A stretch of 64,000 nucleotides of DNA from an uncultured Prevotellaceae bacterium (lineage in GTDB: Bacteria; Bacteroidota; Bacteroidia; Bacteroidales; Bacteroidaceae), in NCBI GenBank assembly GCA_902781315.1, contig CACZIT010000018.1, positions 1 to 64,000 of the forward strand, written 5' to 3'. Position numbers and translations under genes: made by a program. This document shows, in pieces, positions 18,439 through 27,276 of this stretch. The notes under the pieces were generated by a model that saw nothing but the letters and a program-made list of their open reading frames with translations, was not told the DNA's origin and made no database searches. Each line of letters starts with the position of its first letter. Position 1 is the first letter of the stretch.

Positions 18439-19041
18439 ATGGAAAAGAAATATCTTCCTATCCTGCAAGTGGGCGACGTGTTGTTGTCGCCAGACATTCT
18501 GACGGAGCGTTTCTGTTGTGACTATGAGAAATGTAAGGGTGCGTGCTGCATCGAAGGCAACGCCGGAGCACCCGTCACCCTCGATGAAATCGGCGAAATT
18601 GAAGACTCGCTCGACGCGGTGTGGGCTGACCTCTCGGCTTCGGCGCAGAGCGTCATCGACCGTCAGGGAGTGGCCTACAACGACCCGGAAGGCGACCTCG
18701 TGACGAGCATCGTGCACGGCAAGGACTGTGTGTTCACGTGCTACGACGGCGACAACTGTCTCTGTGCGCTGGAGAAGGCGTTCCGTCAGGGGCGCACGAA
18801 GTTCATGAAACCCATGTCGTGTTCGCTCTATCCCATCCGCGCCAAGGTGTTCTCGAACGGCACGGTGGGACTGAACTACAACCGCTGGGACATATGCCGC
18901 GATGCCGTAGCGAAAGGCCGCGAGCTCGATATGCCTGTCTATCGCTTCCTGGAGAAACCGCTCGTGCGCCGCTTTGGGCAGGAATGGTACGACCAGCTAT
19001 GTGCGCTCGCTGAGGAATTATCTTTACACGATTTTACGTAA
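18439..19041 (+). CDS. DUF3109 family cysteine-rich protein
   Basis: A 200-residue cytoplasmic protein with several conserved cysteines: CCDYEKCKGACC near residues 29-40, then CVFTCYDGDNCLCAL and SCSLYPIR. The arrangement resembles CxxCxxxCC-type (YkgJ-like) putative zinc/iron-binding proteins and is typical of DUF3109 in Bacteroidota. Its function is not known. It follows ung by 7 bases. Its stop codon lies inside a perfect palindrome that may end transcription. Confidence 0.82.
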   Translation: MEKKYLPILQVGDVLLSPDILTERFCCDYEKCKGACCIEGNAGAPVTLDEIGEIEDSLDAVWADLSASAQSVIDRQGVAYNDPEGDLVTSIVHGKDCVFTCYDGDNCLCALEKAFRQGRTKFMKPMSCSLYPIRAKVFSNGTVGLNYNRWDICRDAVAKGRELDMPVYRFLEKPLVRRFGQEWYDQLCALAEELSLHDFT

Positions 19042-19047
19042 AATCGT
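19028..19047. terminator. Perfect 20-base palindrome at convergent gene ends
   Basis: ACGATTTTACGTAAAATCGT contains the DUF3109 stop codon (19039-19041) and lies 16 bases from the GH95 stop. It could work as a bidirectional end signal, but it has no loop or T run. Confidence 0.45.
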
Positions 19048-19062
19048 CAAAAATCGCCCATT

Positions 19063-21561
19063 TCATCGGAGTAACTTCCTTTTTCCCTTCTTCAGTTTTA
19101 GCAACTTTTGTTGCCCGTTGTATGTAACCACGACCACGCAGTCGCGGTCGGCTCGCAGCGTGGCCTGGACGACCTTGCCCTCGCGCCACGTCATGGCCAC
19201 CTCGATGCCGCCGCGTGCCTTCAGCCCGCTCACCTCGCCCGACTGCCAAGCCTCGGGCAGGGCGGGCAGGAGCTCTATGGCGTAGCGATCCTTGAATTTA
19301 AAACTCCCTTTTCCCCTTATTTTGTTAAAGGCCCAAGGAAGGTAGCGACTCTGCAACAGCATTTCGCAGACGCCCGCCGTGCCGCCGAAGTTGCCATCAA
19401 TCTGGAAGGGCGGATGGGCATCGAAGAGGTTCGGATAGGTACCACCCGAGCGACGGCGGTCGGGACCGCGATATTGGTCGGGCGACACGTAGGTGAGCAA
19501 CTTCTGATAGATGTGGTAGGCCTGGTCGGGGCGATGCAGGCGAGCCCAGAGGTTGATGCGCCAACCCGTCGACCAACCGGTGGTCTGGTCGCCCTTCTGA
19601 ATGAGGGTCTGTTCGCAGGCCTTTGCAATGTCGGGCGTGCTGGCCTGCGTGATGTGCGAACCGGGATAGAGTCCGATGAGATGGCTCTGGTGGCGGTGGT
19701 GCGGATCCCAGTCGCGCCAGTCGTAGTACCATTCGTTCAGGTCGCCATCCTTTCCCACGGTGTAGGGATGCAGGCGCGCAAGTGCCCTGCCGACAGGGGC
19801 TGCCGCAGAGGCCTGATCCATCAGGGCAGCAGCTCGAAGCGTGTTCTGGAACAGCTCGCGGATAATGGCCAGGTCGGCCGTGCCGCCATAGCAGGTGGTG
19901 CCGTGATAGCCTTCGGGCGTGACGTATTCGTTTTCGGGCGACGTGGAGGGAGCCGTGATGAGCTCGCCCGTCTGCTTCGGATTCTCTACGAGCCAGTCGA
20001 GCATGAACTCCGAGGCGCCCTTCATCAGCGGGAATGCCCTTCGCTGAAGGAACTCGCGGTCCTGCGTGAAGAGATAGTGGTCCCACAGGTTCTGCGTGAG
20101 CCAAGCCAGTCCCATGTTCCAGTTGCTCCACTCGGGACTTTCGCGCTTCACGCCCACGGGATTGGTCATTGCCCAGATGTCGCTGTTATGACTGGAGCAG
20201 AAACCTCGATTGATGCCGTAGTAGTTGCGGGCGGAGTAGCGGCCGTTGTCGGCAAGTGCCTCCATGAAGGTCCAGAGCGGCTCGGTCATTTCCGAGAGAT
20301 TAGCCACCTCGGCAGGCCAGTAGTTTTCTTCAAGGTTGATGTTCACCGTGTAGTTGCCGTGCCAGGGGGCGTGCAGGTGGGGATTCCACAGACCCTGCAG
20401 GTTGGCGGGAACGCCCGGCGTGCGCGACGAACTGATGAGCAGGTAGCGCCCATACTGCATGTAGAGGGTCTCCAAGTAGCGGCCATTTCCGTTGGCATTG
20501 GAGACCTCCCCCAGCCCCTCCGAGGGGAGGGGAGTCGTGTATTGCTTCAGTAGCTGGTCGGTAGGCACGCGGGGCAGGTCCGTCGTGGCGTTCAGGTTCA
20601 GTTTCAGACGGTCGAAATACTGCCGATAGTCCTGCACATGGCGCTGCATCACCTCGCTGAACGTGCAGTTCACGGTGTGCCAGGCGTCGTCGGTGGCCCG
20701 CTCGATGTAGGGCGCACCCTCGCGCACGGGGTGCTTGTCGTAGCCGTTGAACGACGTTCGGTTGACAATCCAGATGGTCAGCTCCTGTGCATGGCGCACC
20801 ACGAGCGACGAGTCGGTCTGCTCCAGGCGTGCTCCCTTGTCGGCCACGGCACGCAGGATGGTGCAGAAGTGCATCTGCTCCTGCTCGTCGCCCAGGGCGT
20901 GGCCCGTCATCATGATCTGCCCCGTAGGCCCGTTTGCCGGCGACACCTTCACCCGATGGGGCACCAACGACCCCATCAGCAGCTCCTCGCTGAGCGTGCC
21001 GCCAGTGGCCGTGAGACGGATGGCGATGGTCTGGTCGGGATGGCTCACGAGGTATTCTTTCCTGACCTGGACGTTGCCGCGGCGGTATTGATTCATGACG
21101 ATGGCACTGTCGAGCGACAGCTGACGATAGTAGCCGGTCCATGCCCCTTGGTCGAGCGAGCGCAGGCGCAGCGTGCCCAGCGGCATGTAGTCGCTGCTGT
21201 TGGGGCCTTGTATGCGCAGTTGCAGGGAGTCGGCCGTGCGATAGTCCTCGCGCCACAGAGCCTCGCGAATCTTAGGCAGCCACTTATGGGCATCGCGGTC
21301 CATCTCGCGGTCGTAGGGACCGCCCGTCCAGAACGTGATGTCGTTCAGCTGCACGATGTCCTCGTCGGGATGGCCATACACCAGTGCGCCCAGTCGGCCG
21401 TTTCCCACGGGCAGCGACTCCTCAAAGTACTGCGCTGGCTGGTCGTACCACAGCCGCATCGGCAGCTGACTGGCGGTTGCTAACTCCGTATTTGCCAAGA
21501 CGTTGGCTGCGCTGAGGCAGCAGAATGCAACGATTAAAAACAGCCATTTTTTCATGTTCAT
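19063..21561 (-). CDS. Secreted GH95 alpha-L-fucosidase/galactosidase-type enzyme
   Basis: An 832-residue enzyme with a signal peptide (KKWLFLIVAFCCLSAANVLA). The family 95 plan is clear: N-terminal beta-sandwich starting LWYDQPAQYFEESLPVGNGRLGALVYG, an (alpha/alpha)6 barrel with NLQGLWNP, HGNYTVNINLEENYWPAE, TSPENEYVTPEGYHGTTCYGGTADLAI and HRHQSHLIGLYPG, and a C-terminal domain. It should release terminal fucose or L-galactose from host or plant glycans. Residues about 342-354 (TTPLPSEGLGEV) come from a palindromic repeat in a loop before GRYLETLYMQYGRYLL. It has its own promoter at 21588-21618. Confidence 0.93.
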   Translation of the reverse strand: MNMKKWLFLIVAFCCLSAANVLANTELATASQLPMRLWYDQPAQYFEESLPVGNGRLGALVYGHPDEDIVQLNDITFWTGGPYDREMDRDAHKWLPKIREALWREDYRTADSLQLRIQGPNSSDYMPLGTLRLRSLDQGAWTGYYRQLSLDSAIVMNQYRRGNVQVRKEYLVSHPDQTIAIRLTATGGTLSEELLMGSLVPHRVKVSPANGPTGQIMMTGHALGDEQEQMHFCTILRAVADKGARLEQTDSSLVVRHAQELTIWIVNRTSFNGYDKHPVREGAPYIERATDDAWHTVNCTFSEVMQRHVQDYRQYFDRLKLNLNATTDLPRVPTDQLLKQYTTPLPSEGLGEVSNANGNGRYLETLYMQYGRYLLISSSRTPGVPANLQGLWNPHLHAPWHGNYTVNINLEENYWPAEVANLSEMTEPLWTFMEALADNGRYSARNYYGINRGFCSSHNSDIWAMTNPVGVKRESPEWSNWNMGLAWLTQNLWDHYLFTQDREFLQRRAFPLMKGASEFMLDWLVENPKQTGELITAPSTSPENEYVTPEGYHGTTCYGGTADLAIIRELFQNTLRAAALMDQASAAAPVGRALARLHPYTVGKDGDLNEWYYDWRDWDPHHRHQSHLIGLYPGSHITQASTPDIAKACEQTLIQKGDQTTGWSTGWRINLWARLHRPDQAYHIYQKLLTYVSPDQYRGPDRRRSGGTYPNLFDAHPPFQIDGNFGGTAGVCEMLLQSRYLPWAFNKIRGKGSFKFKDRYAIELLPALPEAWQSGEVSGLKARGGIEVAMTWREGKVVQATLRADRDCVVVVTYNGQQKLLKLKKGKRKLLR
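20501..20536. repeat. Palindromic element inside the GH95 gene
   Basis: CCCCTCCGAGGGGAGGGG with the flanking GACCTCCCCCAG is in frame and encodes TPLPSEGLGEV. Confidence 0.7.
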
Positions 21562-21587
21562 TGAGTCTTTGTAGTTTAATATTTTTA

Positions 21588-21618
21588 CAAAGGTAGTGTT
21601 TTTTCTTTTTTCTGCAAA
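21588..21618 (-). promoter_or_regulatory. Promoter for the GH95 gene
   Basis: On the minus strand TACCTTTG (21588-21595) with TTTG (21615-21618) 19 bases upstream. The start codon is 27 bases downstream. Confidence 0.8.
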
Positions 21619-21681
21619 ATATTTTATGGTTTTTCAGTTAGCTACCGCTTCGGCAACGCTCTTCTTTCGGGAAGCAGATTA

Positions 21682-21750
21682 ACTGAATTTACATAGCAAA
21701 ACAAGTCGTTTTGTCTTGCAAATTAACTTGTTTTGTTATGTAAATCAACT
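21682..21750. repeat. Long inverted repeat between gyrB and GH95
   Basis: Arms 21682-21706 and 21726-21750 match at about 21 of 25 positions (14 of the inner 15: CATAGCAAAACAAGT / ACTTGTTTTGTTATG), with a 19-base loop. It lies upstream of the GH95 promoter and downstream of gyrB. Confidence 0.75.
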
Positions 21751-21830
21751 CAGTTTCCTCCGAATTCCGATGCAAATGGAAACGGTATCAGTAGGGCAAT
21801 TGAAATAAGCACGCGTGATGTCGTAAAACA

Positions 21831-21876
21831 ATTGTTCCAGAACAGAGAGGGAATGCACTCTTTGTTCTGGAACAAT
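21831..21876. repeat. Hairpin downstream of gyrB
   Basis: Perfect 14-base arms ATTGTTCCAGAACA / TGTTCTGGAACAAT surround an 18-base loop, about 47 bases after the gyrB stop. It may protect or end the gyrB transcript; only a short T run follows on the gyrB strand. Confidence 0.7.
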
Positions 21877-21922
21877 CGTTATCGGGTTTTCTGTCTGGCT
21901 GATTGCCGGATGTTGAGGAATG

Positions 21923-23893
21923 CTATGCGTCGATGTTGGCGTAGGTGGCGTTGGCCTCGATGAACTCGCGGCGCGGCTCCACGTCGTCGCCCATGAGCAT
22001 GGAGAAAATCTCGTCGGCCTCAGCGGCATTCTCGATGGTCACTTGCTTCAGCAGTCGGTTGGCAGGATCCATGGTGGTCTCCCAAAGCTGCTCGGGATTC
22101 ATCTCACCAAGACCTTTGTAGCGCTGGGTGTGGAGTTGCGAGGAGTTCTCGTCGCCAGCCACATACTTGTCGATGAAGGCCTGGCGCTGCTGCTCGGTGT
22201 AGCAGTACTCAGAGACTTTCTTGTAGGTGCACTTGTAGAGTGGGGGCGTGGCGATGTAGAGGTGCCCGCCCTGGATGACCTGCGGCATGAAGCGATAGAA
22301 GAGTGTCATGATGAGGGTGTCGATGTGAGAACCATCGACGTCGGCATCGGTCATGATGATAATCTTGTCGTAACGCAGTTTGTCGATATTGGCCTCACGG
22401 TCGCCCTCGCCGTCGACGCCGAAGCGCACGCCGATCGACTGGATGATGTTCATCACCGACTCGGCCTCGAACACGCGGTGCCACTGTACTTTCTCCACGT
22501 TCAGGATTTTACCGCGCAGGGGCAGAATGGCCTGGAAGTGGCGGTCGCGGCCCTGCTTGGCCGAACCACCTGCGGAGTCACCCTCGACGAGGAAGATTTC
22601 GCAATCCTTCGGGTCTTTGTTCGAACAGTCTGCCAGTTTACCGGGCAGACCGCCACCCGACATCGGGTTCTTGCGCTGCACGCTTTCGCGGGCCTTGCGG
22701 GCGGCGATACGTGCCGTAGCGGCCAGCACCACCTTCTCGCAAATCTGCTTGGCCTCCTTCGGATGCTCCTCCAGATAGTAGGAGAGAGCCTCGCCTACAG
22801 CCTGCTGCACGGCGCCTGCCACCTCCGAGTTGCCCAGCTTGGTCTTGGTCTGGCCCTCGAACTGCGGCTCGGCCACCTTCACCGAGATGACGGCCGTGAG
22901 GCCTTCGCGGAAGTCTTCGCCGGCAATCTCTATCTTAGCCTTCTCGATTTGCTTCGAAATCTGCGGGTCCTGGTCGGCGTATGCCTTCAGCGTGCGCGTC
23001 AGGGCCATGCGAAAACCTGTCAGATGGGTACCACCCTCGATGGTGTTGATATTGTTGACGTAGGAGTGGATGTTCTCCGAGTAGTCGGTATTGTACATAA
23101 TGGCCACCTCGATGGGTATGCCCTGCTTCTCGGTCTTCAGATAGATGACGTCGTCGACCAGGTGGGTGCGGTGGCGGTCGATGTAGCGCACGAACTCCTT
23201 CAGTCCGTCCTTGGCGTGGAAGGTCTCCTGCTTGGTCTTGCCTTCCTCGTCGGGGCGCAGGTCGGTCAGGTGGATGGTGATGCCGGCATTCAGGTAGGCC
23301 AGCTCACGCATGCGGCGTGCGATGATGTCCCACTGGTAGGTGGTGGTGGTGAAGATGGTGGCATCGGGCCAGAACTGCTGGCGGGTACCCGTTTTGTCGG
23401 TGTCGCCCACAATCTTCACGTCGTAGAGCGGCTTTCCCTTTTCGTATTCCTGCTGGTAGATGTGGCCGTTGCGGAACACCTGCGAGAGCATGTGGCTCGA
23501 CAGGGCGTTGACGCAGCTGACGCCGACGCCGTGCAGACCGCCCGATACCTTGTAGCTGCCCTTGTCGAACTTACCGCCGGCATGCAGCACGGTCATGACG
23601 ACCTCGAGGGCCGACTTGTGCATTTTCTCGTGCTCGTCGACGGGGATGCCTCGGCCGTCGTCCTGCACGGTGATAGAGTTATCTTCGTTGATGGTTACCT
23701 CGATGTTCTTGCAGTAACCGGCCATTGCCTCGTCGATAGAGTTGTCGACGGTCTCGTTCACCAAGTGGTGAAGACCTTTCTCGCTGATGTCGCCAATGTA
23801 CATTGCAGGGCGCTTGCGGACGGCCTCGAGGCCTTCCAGCACCTGAATATTACTCGCTGAATAGTTGTTCTCGTTGTTCTGAATTTCTGCCAT
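21923..23893 (-). CDS. gyrB: DNA gyrase subunit B
   Basis: A 656-residue ATPase subunit of gyrase. The GHKL ATPase motifs (HHLVNETVDNSIDEAMAGY, DDGRGIPVDEH, GGLHGVGVSCVNALS), the transducer domain, the TOPRIM motifs (EGDSAGGSAKQGRDR, DADVDGSHI) and the C-terminal YKGLGEMNPEQLWETTMDP are all present. The length is that of the short GyrB form without the large proteobacterial insertion. ParE is a possible alternative but the TOPRIM context fits GyrB. It is a single gene with promoter TAACTTTG at 23919-23926. Confidence 0.96.
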   Translation of the reverse strand: MAEIQNNENNYSASNIQVLEGLEAVRKRPAMYIGDISEKGLHHLVNETVDNSIDEAMAGYCKNIEVTINEDNSITVQDDGRGIPVDEHEKMHKSALEVVMTVLHAGGKFDKGSYKVSGGLHGVGVSCVNALSSHMLSQVFRNGHIYQQEYEKGKPLYDVKIVGDTDKTGTRQQFWPDATIFTTTTYQWDIIARRMRELAYLNAGITIHLTDLRPDEEGKTKQETFHAKDGLKEFVRYIDRHRTHLVDDVIYLKTEKQGIPIEVAIMYNTDYSENIHSYVNNINTIEGGTHLTGFRMALTRTLKAYADQDPQISKQIEKAKIEIAGEDFREGLTAVISVKVAEPQFEGQTKTKLGNSEVAGAVQQAVGEALSYYLEEHPKEAKQICEKVVLAATARIAARKARESVQRKNPMSGGGLPGKLADCSNKDPKDCEIFLVEGDSAGGSAKQGRDRHFQAILPLRGKILNVEKVQWHRVFEAESVMNIIQSIGVRFGVDGEGDREANIDKLRYDKIIIMTDADVDGSHIDTLIMTLFYRFMPQVIQGGHLYIATPPLYKCTYKKVSEYCYTEQQRQAFIDKYVAGDENSSQLHTQRYKGLGEMNPEQLWETTMDPANRLLKQVTIENAAEADEIFSMLMGDDVEPRREFIEANATYANIDA

Positions 23894-23918
23894 TTCTGAA
23901 TTCTCTAATAATAACGCG

Positions 23919-23926
23919 CAAAGTTA
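23919..23926 (-). promoter_or_regulatory. -7 promoter box for gyrB
   Basis: On the minus strand TAACTTTG, 26 bases before the start codon. No good -33 TTTG is seen at the expected distance. Confidence 0.6.
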
Positions 23927-24024
23927 CTAAAAATCTTACAAATAGCGAAATAATATTTGGTAAAAAAGCATAAAAAGAAGTGAAGATTTGTCAGCAGTCG
24001 GCGAGGGTGGGGCTTAAAACGCGT

Positions 24025-24057
24025 CGAGGCTGCATTCCTCGTTGGAATACAGCCTCG
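24025..24057 (-). terminator. Terminator after rpsT
   Basis: Arms CGAGGCTGCATTCC (24025-24038) and GGAATACAGCCTCG (24044-24057) pair with one mismatch around a 5-base loop. On the minus strand a short TTTT run follows a few bases later. Confidence 0.75.
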
Positions 24058-24093
24058 GCGGTGTGGATTGCTATCTATGAGCAATAGTGGCGA

Positions 24094-24351
24094 TTACTCA
24101 CCAAGATTCTTGATATGGAGGGCCAGACTCGACTTCAGGTTGGCAGCCTTGTTCTTGTGGATGATGTTGTTCTTAGCCAGCTTGTCGAGCATCTTCTGCA
24201 CGGCGGGATAGAGCTTCTGGGCCTCTTCCTTGTCGGTCATGGCACGCAGTTTGCGGACAGCGTTGCGCATGGTCTTTGCGTAGTAGCGGTTGTGCTCGTT
24301 ACGAGTCTTTGTCTGACGGATTCTCTTCAGAGATGATTTGTGATTTGCCAT
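24094..24351 (-). CDS. rpsT: 30S ribosomal protein S20
   Basis: An 85-residue basic protein binding the 5' domain of 16S rRNA early in 30S assembly. The start [30 protein letters not shown] and the closing [19 protein letters not shown] are diagnostic. It lies 172 bases downstream of tRNA-Glu on the same strand and ends at a strong hairpin. Confidence 0.97.
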   Translation of the reverse strand: MANHKSSLKRIRQTKTRNEHNRYYAKTMRNAVRKLRAMTDKEEAQKLYPAVQKMLDKLAKNNIIHKNKAANLKSSLALHIKNLGE

Positions 24352-24523
24352 TTTGTTTTTTAATTTTAAAAGTGATTGTTGTTGATTGATAACGGGAAGC
24401 CTATGGGTCTTGTGCTTTTTAGGGCAGCCCTGGGCGGACTTAGAAAAAATCCTCCGCCACCGGTTCCCAGCGTTCTTGCTGGTAGCGCATCTCTGCGCGG
24501 ATGACGGATTCCTCTTGTTTTTG
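24352..24523 (-). promoter_or_regulatory. Structured spacer between tRNA-Glu and rpsT
   Basis: Read on the minus strand, small hairpins follow one another: GCGCAGAGATGCGC (near 24500), CCAGCAAGAACGCTGG (near 24480), then a CCGGTGGCGGAGG stretch leading into TTTTTT (24444-24449). The last may act as terminator or attenuator after the tRNA. No promoter box was identified for rpsT, so S20 may depend on read-through or an unseen promoter. Confidence 0.4.
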
Positions 24524-24595
24524 TAGTCCCTAGGAGAGTCGAACTCCTCTTTAGAGAATGAAAATCTCTCGTCCTAACCGATAGACGAAGGGACC
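24524..24595 (-). tRNA. tRNA-Glu (anticodon TTC)
   Basis: A 72-base cloverleaf on the minus strand. Acceptor GGTCCCT pairs with AGGGACT plus discriminator A, the D arm has TCTATCGGTTAGGA, the anticodon loop is TTTTCAT and the T arm is GAGGAGTTCGACTCTCC. CCA is not encoded. Confidence 0.95.
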
Positions 24596-24687
24596 ATGCG
24601 GCTCTAATTGCGGGTGCAAAGGTACTGCTTTTTTGCTAAATGACCAAATTTTCTATTAAAAATTTTCTTTTAATGGACAAAAATTAG

Positions 24688-24695
24688 TAATTTTG
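24688..24695 (+). promoter_or_regulatory. -7 promoter box for recO
   Basis: TAATTTTG lies only 7 bases before the recO start codon, so the transcript would be leaderless or almost so. Confidence 0.6.
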
Positions 24696-24702
24696 GCGTC
24701 TC

Positions 24703-25431
24703 ATGCAGACAAAGACGCGTGCCATCGTGCTCAGTTCCTTGAAGTTTGGCGAGCATCAGCTCATCGTAGATATGCTCACCGAACAACTCGGGCGACAGTC
24801 GTTCATCTGCCATATTCCGAAGACACAGAAGGGGAAGTTGAAGAAGCAGTTCTTCCAGCCGCTGAGTCTGTTGGAGATGGAGTTCGACTATCGCCAGAGG
24901 GCTCGTCTGCAGCACATTCGCGACCTGCGCTTGGCGCGGCCGTTCGTTTCTATACCCTTCGATGCGGCCAAACTTTCCATCTCGCTTTTTCTGGCAGAAT
25001 TTCTGACCTATGCCACGCGCGACGAACAGGCCAACGAGGCGTTGTTCTCGTATGTGGCCAACAGCATCGAGTGGCTCGACAGCCAGTCGGCGCAGTTTGC
25101 CAATTTCCATCTGGTGTTCATGATGAGGCTTTCGCGATTCATCGGTTTCTTCCCCAATCTGGAGGACTATCGCGAGGGTGCGGTGTTCGACATGCGCAGC
25201 GGTACTTTCTCCGATCAGCCACCGCTGCATAGTGATTTTGTCAGTGTCGAGGAGTCGTCGCGCATAGGTCTGCTCATGCGCATGAACTACGAGACGATGC
25301 ACCTCTTCCGCATGTCGCGCACGGATCGCAATCGCTGTGTGGAACTCATCCTGACCTACTACCGACTTCATGTGCCGAGTTTCCCCGAACTGAAGTCGTT
25401 CGCCGTGCTTCAGGAACTGTTTTCAGAGTAA
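24703..25431 (+). CDS. recO: DNA repair protein RecO
   Basis: A 242-residue recombination mediator that, with RecR, loads RecA onto SSB-coated DNA. The N-terminal OB fold (QTKTRAIVLSSLKFGEHQLIVDMLTEQLGRQSFICH) and the following helical domain match the family, and the length is typical. It is a single gene followed by a tandem repeat. Confidence 0.9.
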   Translation: MQTKTRAIVLSSLKFGEHQLIVDMLTEQLGRQSFICHIPKTQKGKLKKQFFQPLSLLEMEFDYRQRARLQHIRDLRLARPFVSIPFDAAKLSISLFLAEFLTYATRDEQANEALFSYVANSIEWLDSQSAQFANFHLVFMMRLSRFIGFFPNLEDYREGAVFDMRSGTFSDQPPLHSDFVSVEESSRIGLLMRMNYETMHLFRMSRTDRNRCVELILTYYRLHVPSFPELKSFAVLQELFSE

Positions 25432-25588
25432 CCTTGTCACTTTGTTCTTTCTCCCCTACGCTACGAAAGCGAGCAGAGCTCGTGGTCCCTTGTCACTTTG
25501 TTCTTTCTCCCCTACGCTACGAAAGCGAGCAGAGCTCGTGGTCCCTTGTCACTTTGTCATCTTGTCACTTTGTTACTTTGTCACTTTG
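25432..25588. repeat. 56-bp tandem duplication and CTTGTCACTTTG words after recO
   Basis: A 56-base unit starting CCTTGTCACTTTGTTC and containing GCTACGAAAGCGAGC and GAGCAGAGCTC occurs at 25432 and again at 25488. It is followed by about four more copies of TTGTCACTTTGT / TTACTTTGTCAC up to the EnvC-like stop codon. It fills the gap between the convergent recO and murein-hydrolase genes. Confidence 0.85.
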
Positions 25589-27256
25589 TCATCTTCCCAG
25601 CCAGGCTTCAGGATTCAGTTTGCTGGTGCCCTTGCGCAACTGGAACTGAAGGATGTTGTCGGGTGCCACCACACCGATGGCCTGGCGGGGCGAAAGCCTC
25701 TGGCCCTTGGTGACGCTGATGGAACGCAGGTTGCAGTAGACTGAGAAGTAGGCACCGTGGCGCACGATGACCACCCAGATGCCGGCATACTGGTAGACGG
25801 CACTCACCTCGCCGTCGTAGATGCAGCGGGCCTGACAGCCGCTGGAGCCCTGAATGTTGATGCCCTTGTTGTCGAGCACCACGTTCTTCAGACCTTCCAC
25901 GTTGTACTGTCCGAAGTGGCTGACGATGCGGTACGACCCGGTGATGGGCATGGGCAACCGACCCTTGTTCAGTTCCAGTCCGCCACTCACCATGCGGTCT
26001 GCCTTACTCATCGACGTGCTCTCCTCGGCATCCTTCTTGGCTTCGGCAATCTCCTTCTTGCTGCGGTCGGCGTCGGCCTTGGCCTTGCGCTCGGCAGCCA
26101 TACGGTTGGCCTCGGCCTCGCGGGCTTTCTGGTTGGCGCGCTCCTTCTGGATGGCATCGTTCGATTTCTCAGCAGCCCTGGCGGCAGCCTTGGCCTCGGC
26201 CTCGCGCTTCTTGGCCTCGGCAATGCGGCGCTCGTTCTCCTCGGCAGCGGCTTTGGCAGCAGCACGCTTGCGGGCCAGCTCCTCCTCGCGTTTCTTCTTC
26301 GCAGCAGCCTCGGCGGCAGCCTTCTTCTTGGCTTCAGCCTCGGCGCGCAACCGGGCTTTCTCCACTTCGATGGCGATCAGTCGGTCGATTTGTGCGTTCA
26401 GCGCAGCATCCTTCTGCTTCTGCTGGGTGATGATGCCCTGAATGGTCTTCTGCTGCTTCTGCAGCGAGTTCACCATCTTCTTTTGCTCGTCCTGCTGACC
26501 CTGCAGGGCCTGTCGCTCCTGCTTGTCCTTGTTCAGCAGTTGGTGCTTCTGTCCTTTCAGGTTTTCCAACTGCTTTTTCTTCTCTTCCACCTGCTGCTGC
26601 TTCACTTTCACGGCCTCGCCCTGTGCACGTTGGTAGGCACTATACTGGCGCACGAAGCGCATGCGGCGGAACATCTGGGCGAAGTTGTCGGCAGAAAAGA
26701 CGAACATCATCTTGTCCTGCACCGTGCGGTGGCGCGACAGATAGCGCATCGACTTCACGAATTTCTGCTTGCGGTCGGTCAGTTGCTCCTCCAGCGTGGT
26801 CAGCTGTGCCTTCAGAATGTCGATGTCGCCGTCGAGTCCGTTGATGTCCTTCTGGATGCCGTCGATGCTGCGCTGACGCTCGTCGATGGCACTGTTCAGG
26901 GCAATCAGGTTCTGCAGTCGCTGCTTCACGTCGGCTTGGTTGGCCTTCAGCGCCTGTTCCTGCTGGCGTATCTGTTTCTGAATCTGCTGCCGTTGGCTCT
27001 GCAGGTTCTTGATGTTGGCATTGGTGTAGGTTTGTTCCTTGCTCTTCGACTGTGTCTTCTGGGCCGACTTCTTCGCCGTGGTCTTACCCTTCTGCTGCGT
27101 CTTCTTGGCAGCCGTCGCCTTGCGCTGGGGCGTGGCGGCAGCCCTCTTCTGCGTGGTCGTCCTTGCGGAAGCGGCCTTGCGCGTCTGGGCAGCCGACGGC
27201 AGCGCGATGGCCAGTGCCAGTATGCAGCCGAGCAGTATGTTCGTAACCTTTCTCAT
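25589..27256 (-). CDS. EnvC-like M23-fold protein, probably without peptidase activity
   Basis: About 555 residues: a signal peptide, a basic Ala/Lys/Thr-rich stretch (about 25-80), a long coiled coil (about 85-400) and a C-terminal LytM/M23 fold (about 430-557; GRLPMPITGSYRIVSHFG, QLRKGTSKLNPEAWL). The zinc ligands of active M23 enzymes are absent: the expected H-x3-D region reads NKGINI and the expected YxHL reads YCNL. It is therefore best seen as an activator of amidases, like EnvC, acting in periplasmic septum splitting. It is last in the operon dut, TPR, DUF4292, envC-like. An ATG two codons upstream (27262) is an alternative start. Confidence 0.88.
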   Translation of the reverse strand: MRKVTNILLGCILALAIALPSAAQTRKAASARTTTQKRAAATPQRKATAAKKTQQKGKTTAKKSAQKTQSKSKEQTYTNANIKNLQSQRQQIQKQIRQQEQALKANQADVKQRLQNLIALNSAIDERQRSIDGIQKDINGLDGDIDILKAQLTTLEEQLTDRKQKFVKSMRYLSRHRTVQDKMMFVFSADNFAQMFRRMRFVRQYSAYQRAQGEAVKVKQQQVEEKKKQLENLKGQKHQLLNKDKQERQALQGQQDEQKKMVNSLQKQQKTIQGIITQQKQKDAALNAQIDRLIAIEVEKARLRAEAEAKKKAAAEAAAKKKREEELARKRAAAKAAAEENERRIAEAKKREAEAKAAARAAEKSNDAIQKERANQKAREAEANRMAAERKAKADADRSKKEIAEAKKDAEESTSMSKADRMVSGGLELNKGRLPMPITGSYRIVSHFGQYNVEGLKNVVLDNKGINIQGSSGCQARCIYDGEVSAVYQYAGIWVVIVRHGAYFSVYCNLRSISVTKGQRLSPRQAIGVVAPDNILQFQLRKGTSKLNPEAWLGR

Positions 27257-27276
27257 GGGCATGTCTCGTGCGTAGT

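Noticed and set aside
21920..23860. A 646-codon open frame on the plus strand opposite gyrB
   Set aside because: It is the antisense shadow of a firmly identified gyrB; GC-rich codon use keeps the opposite strand open. The translation shows no family features.
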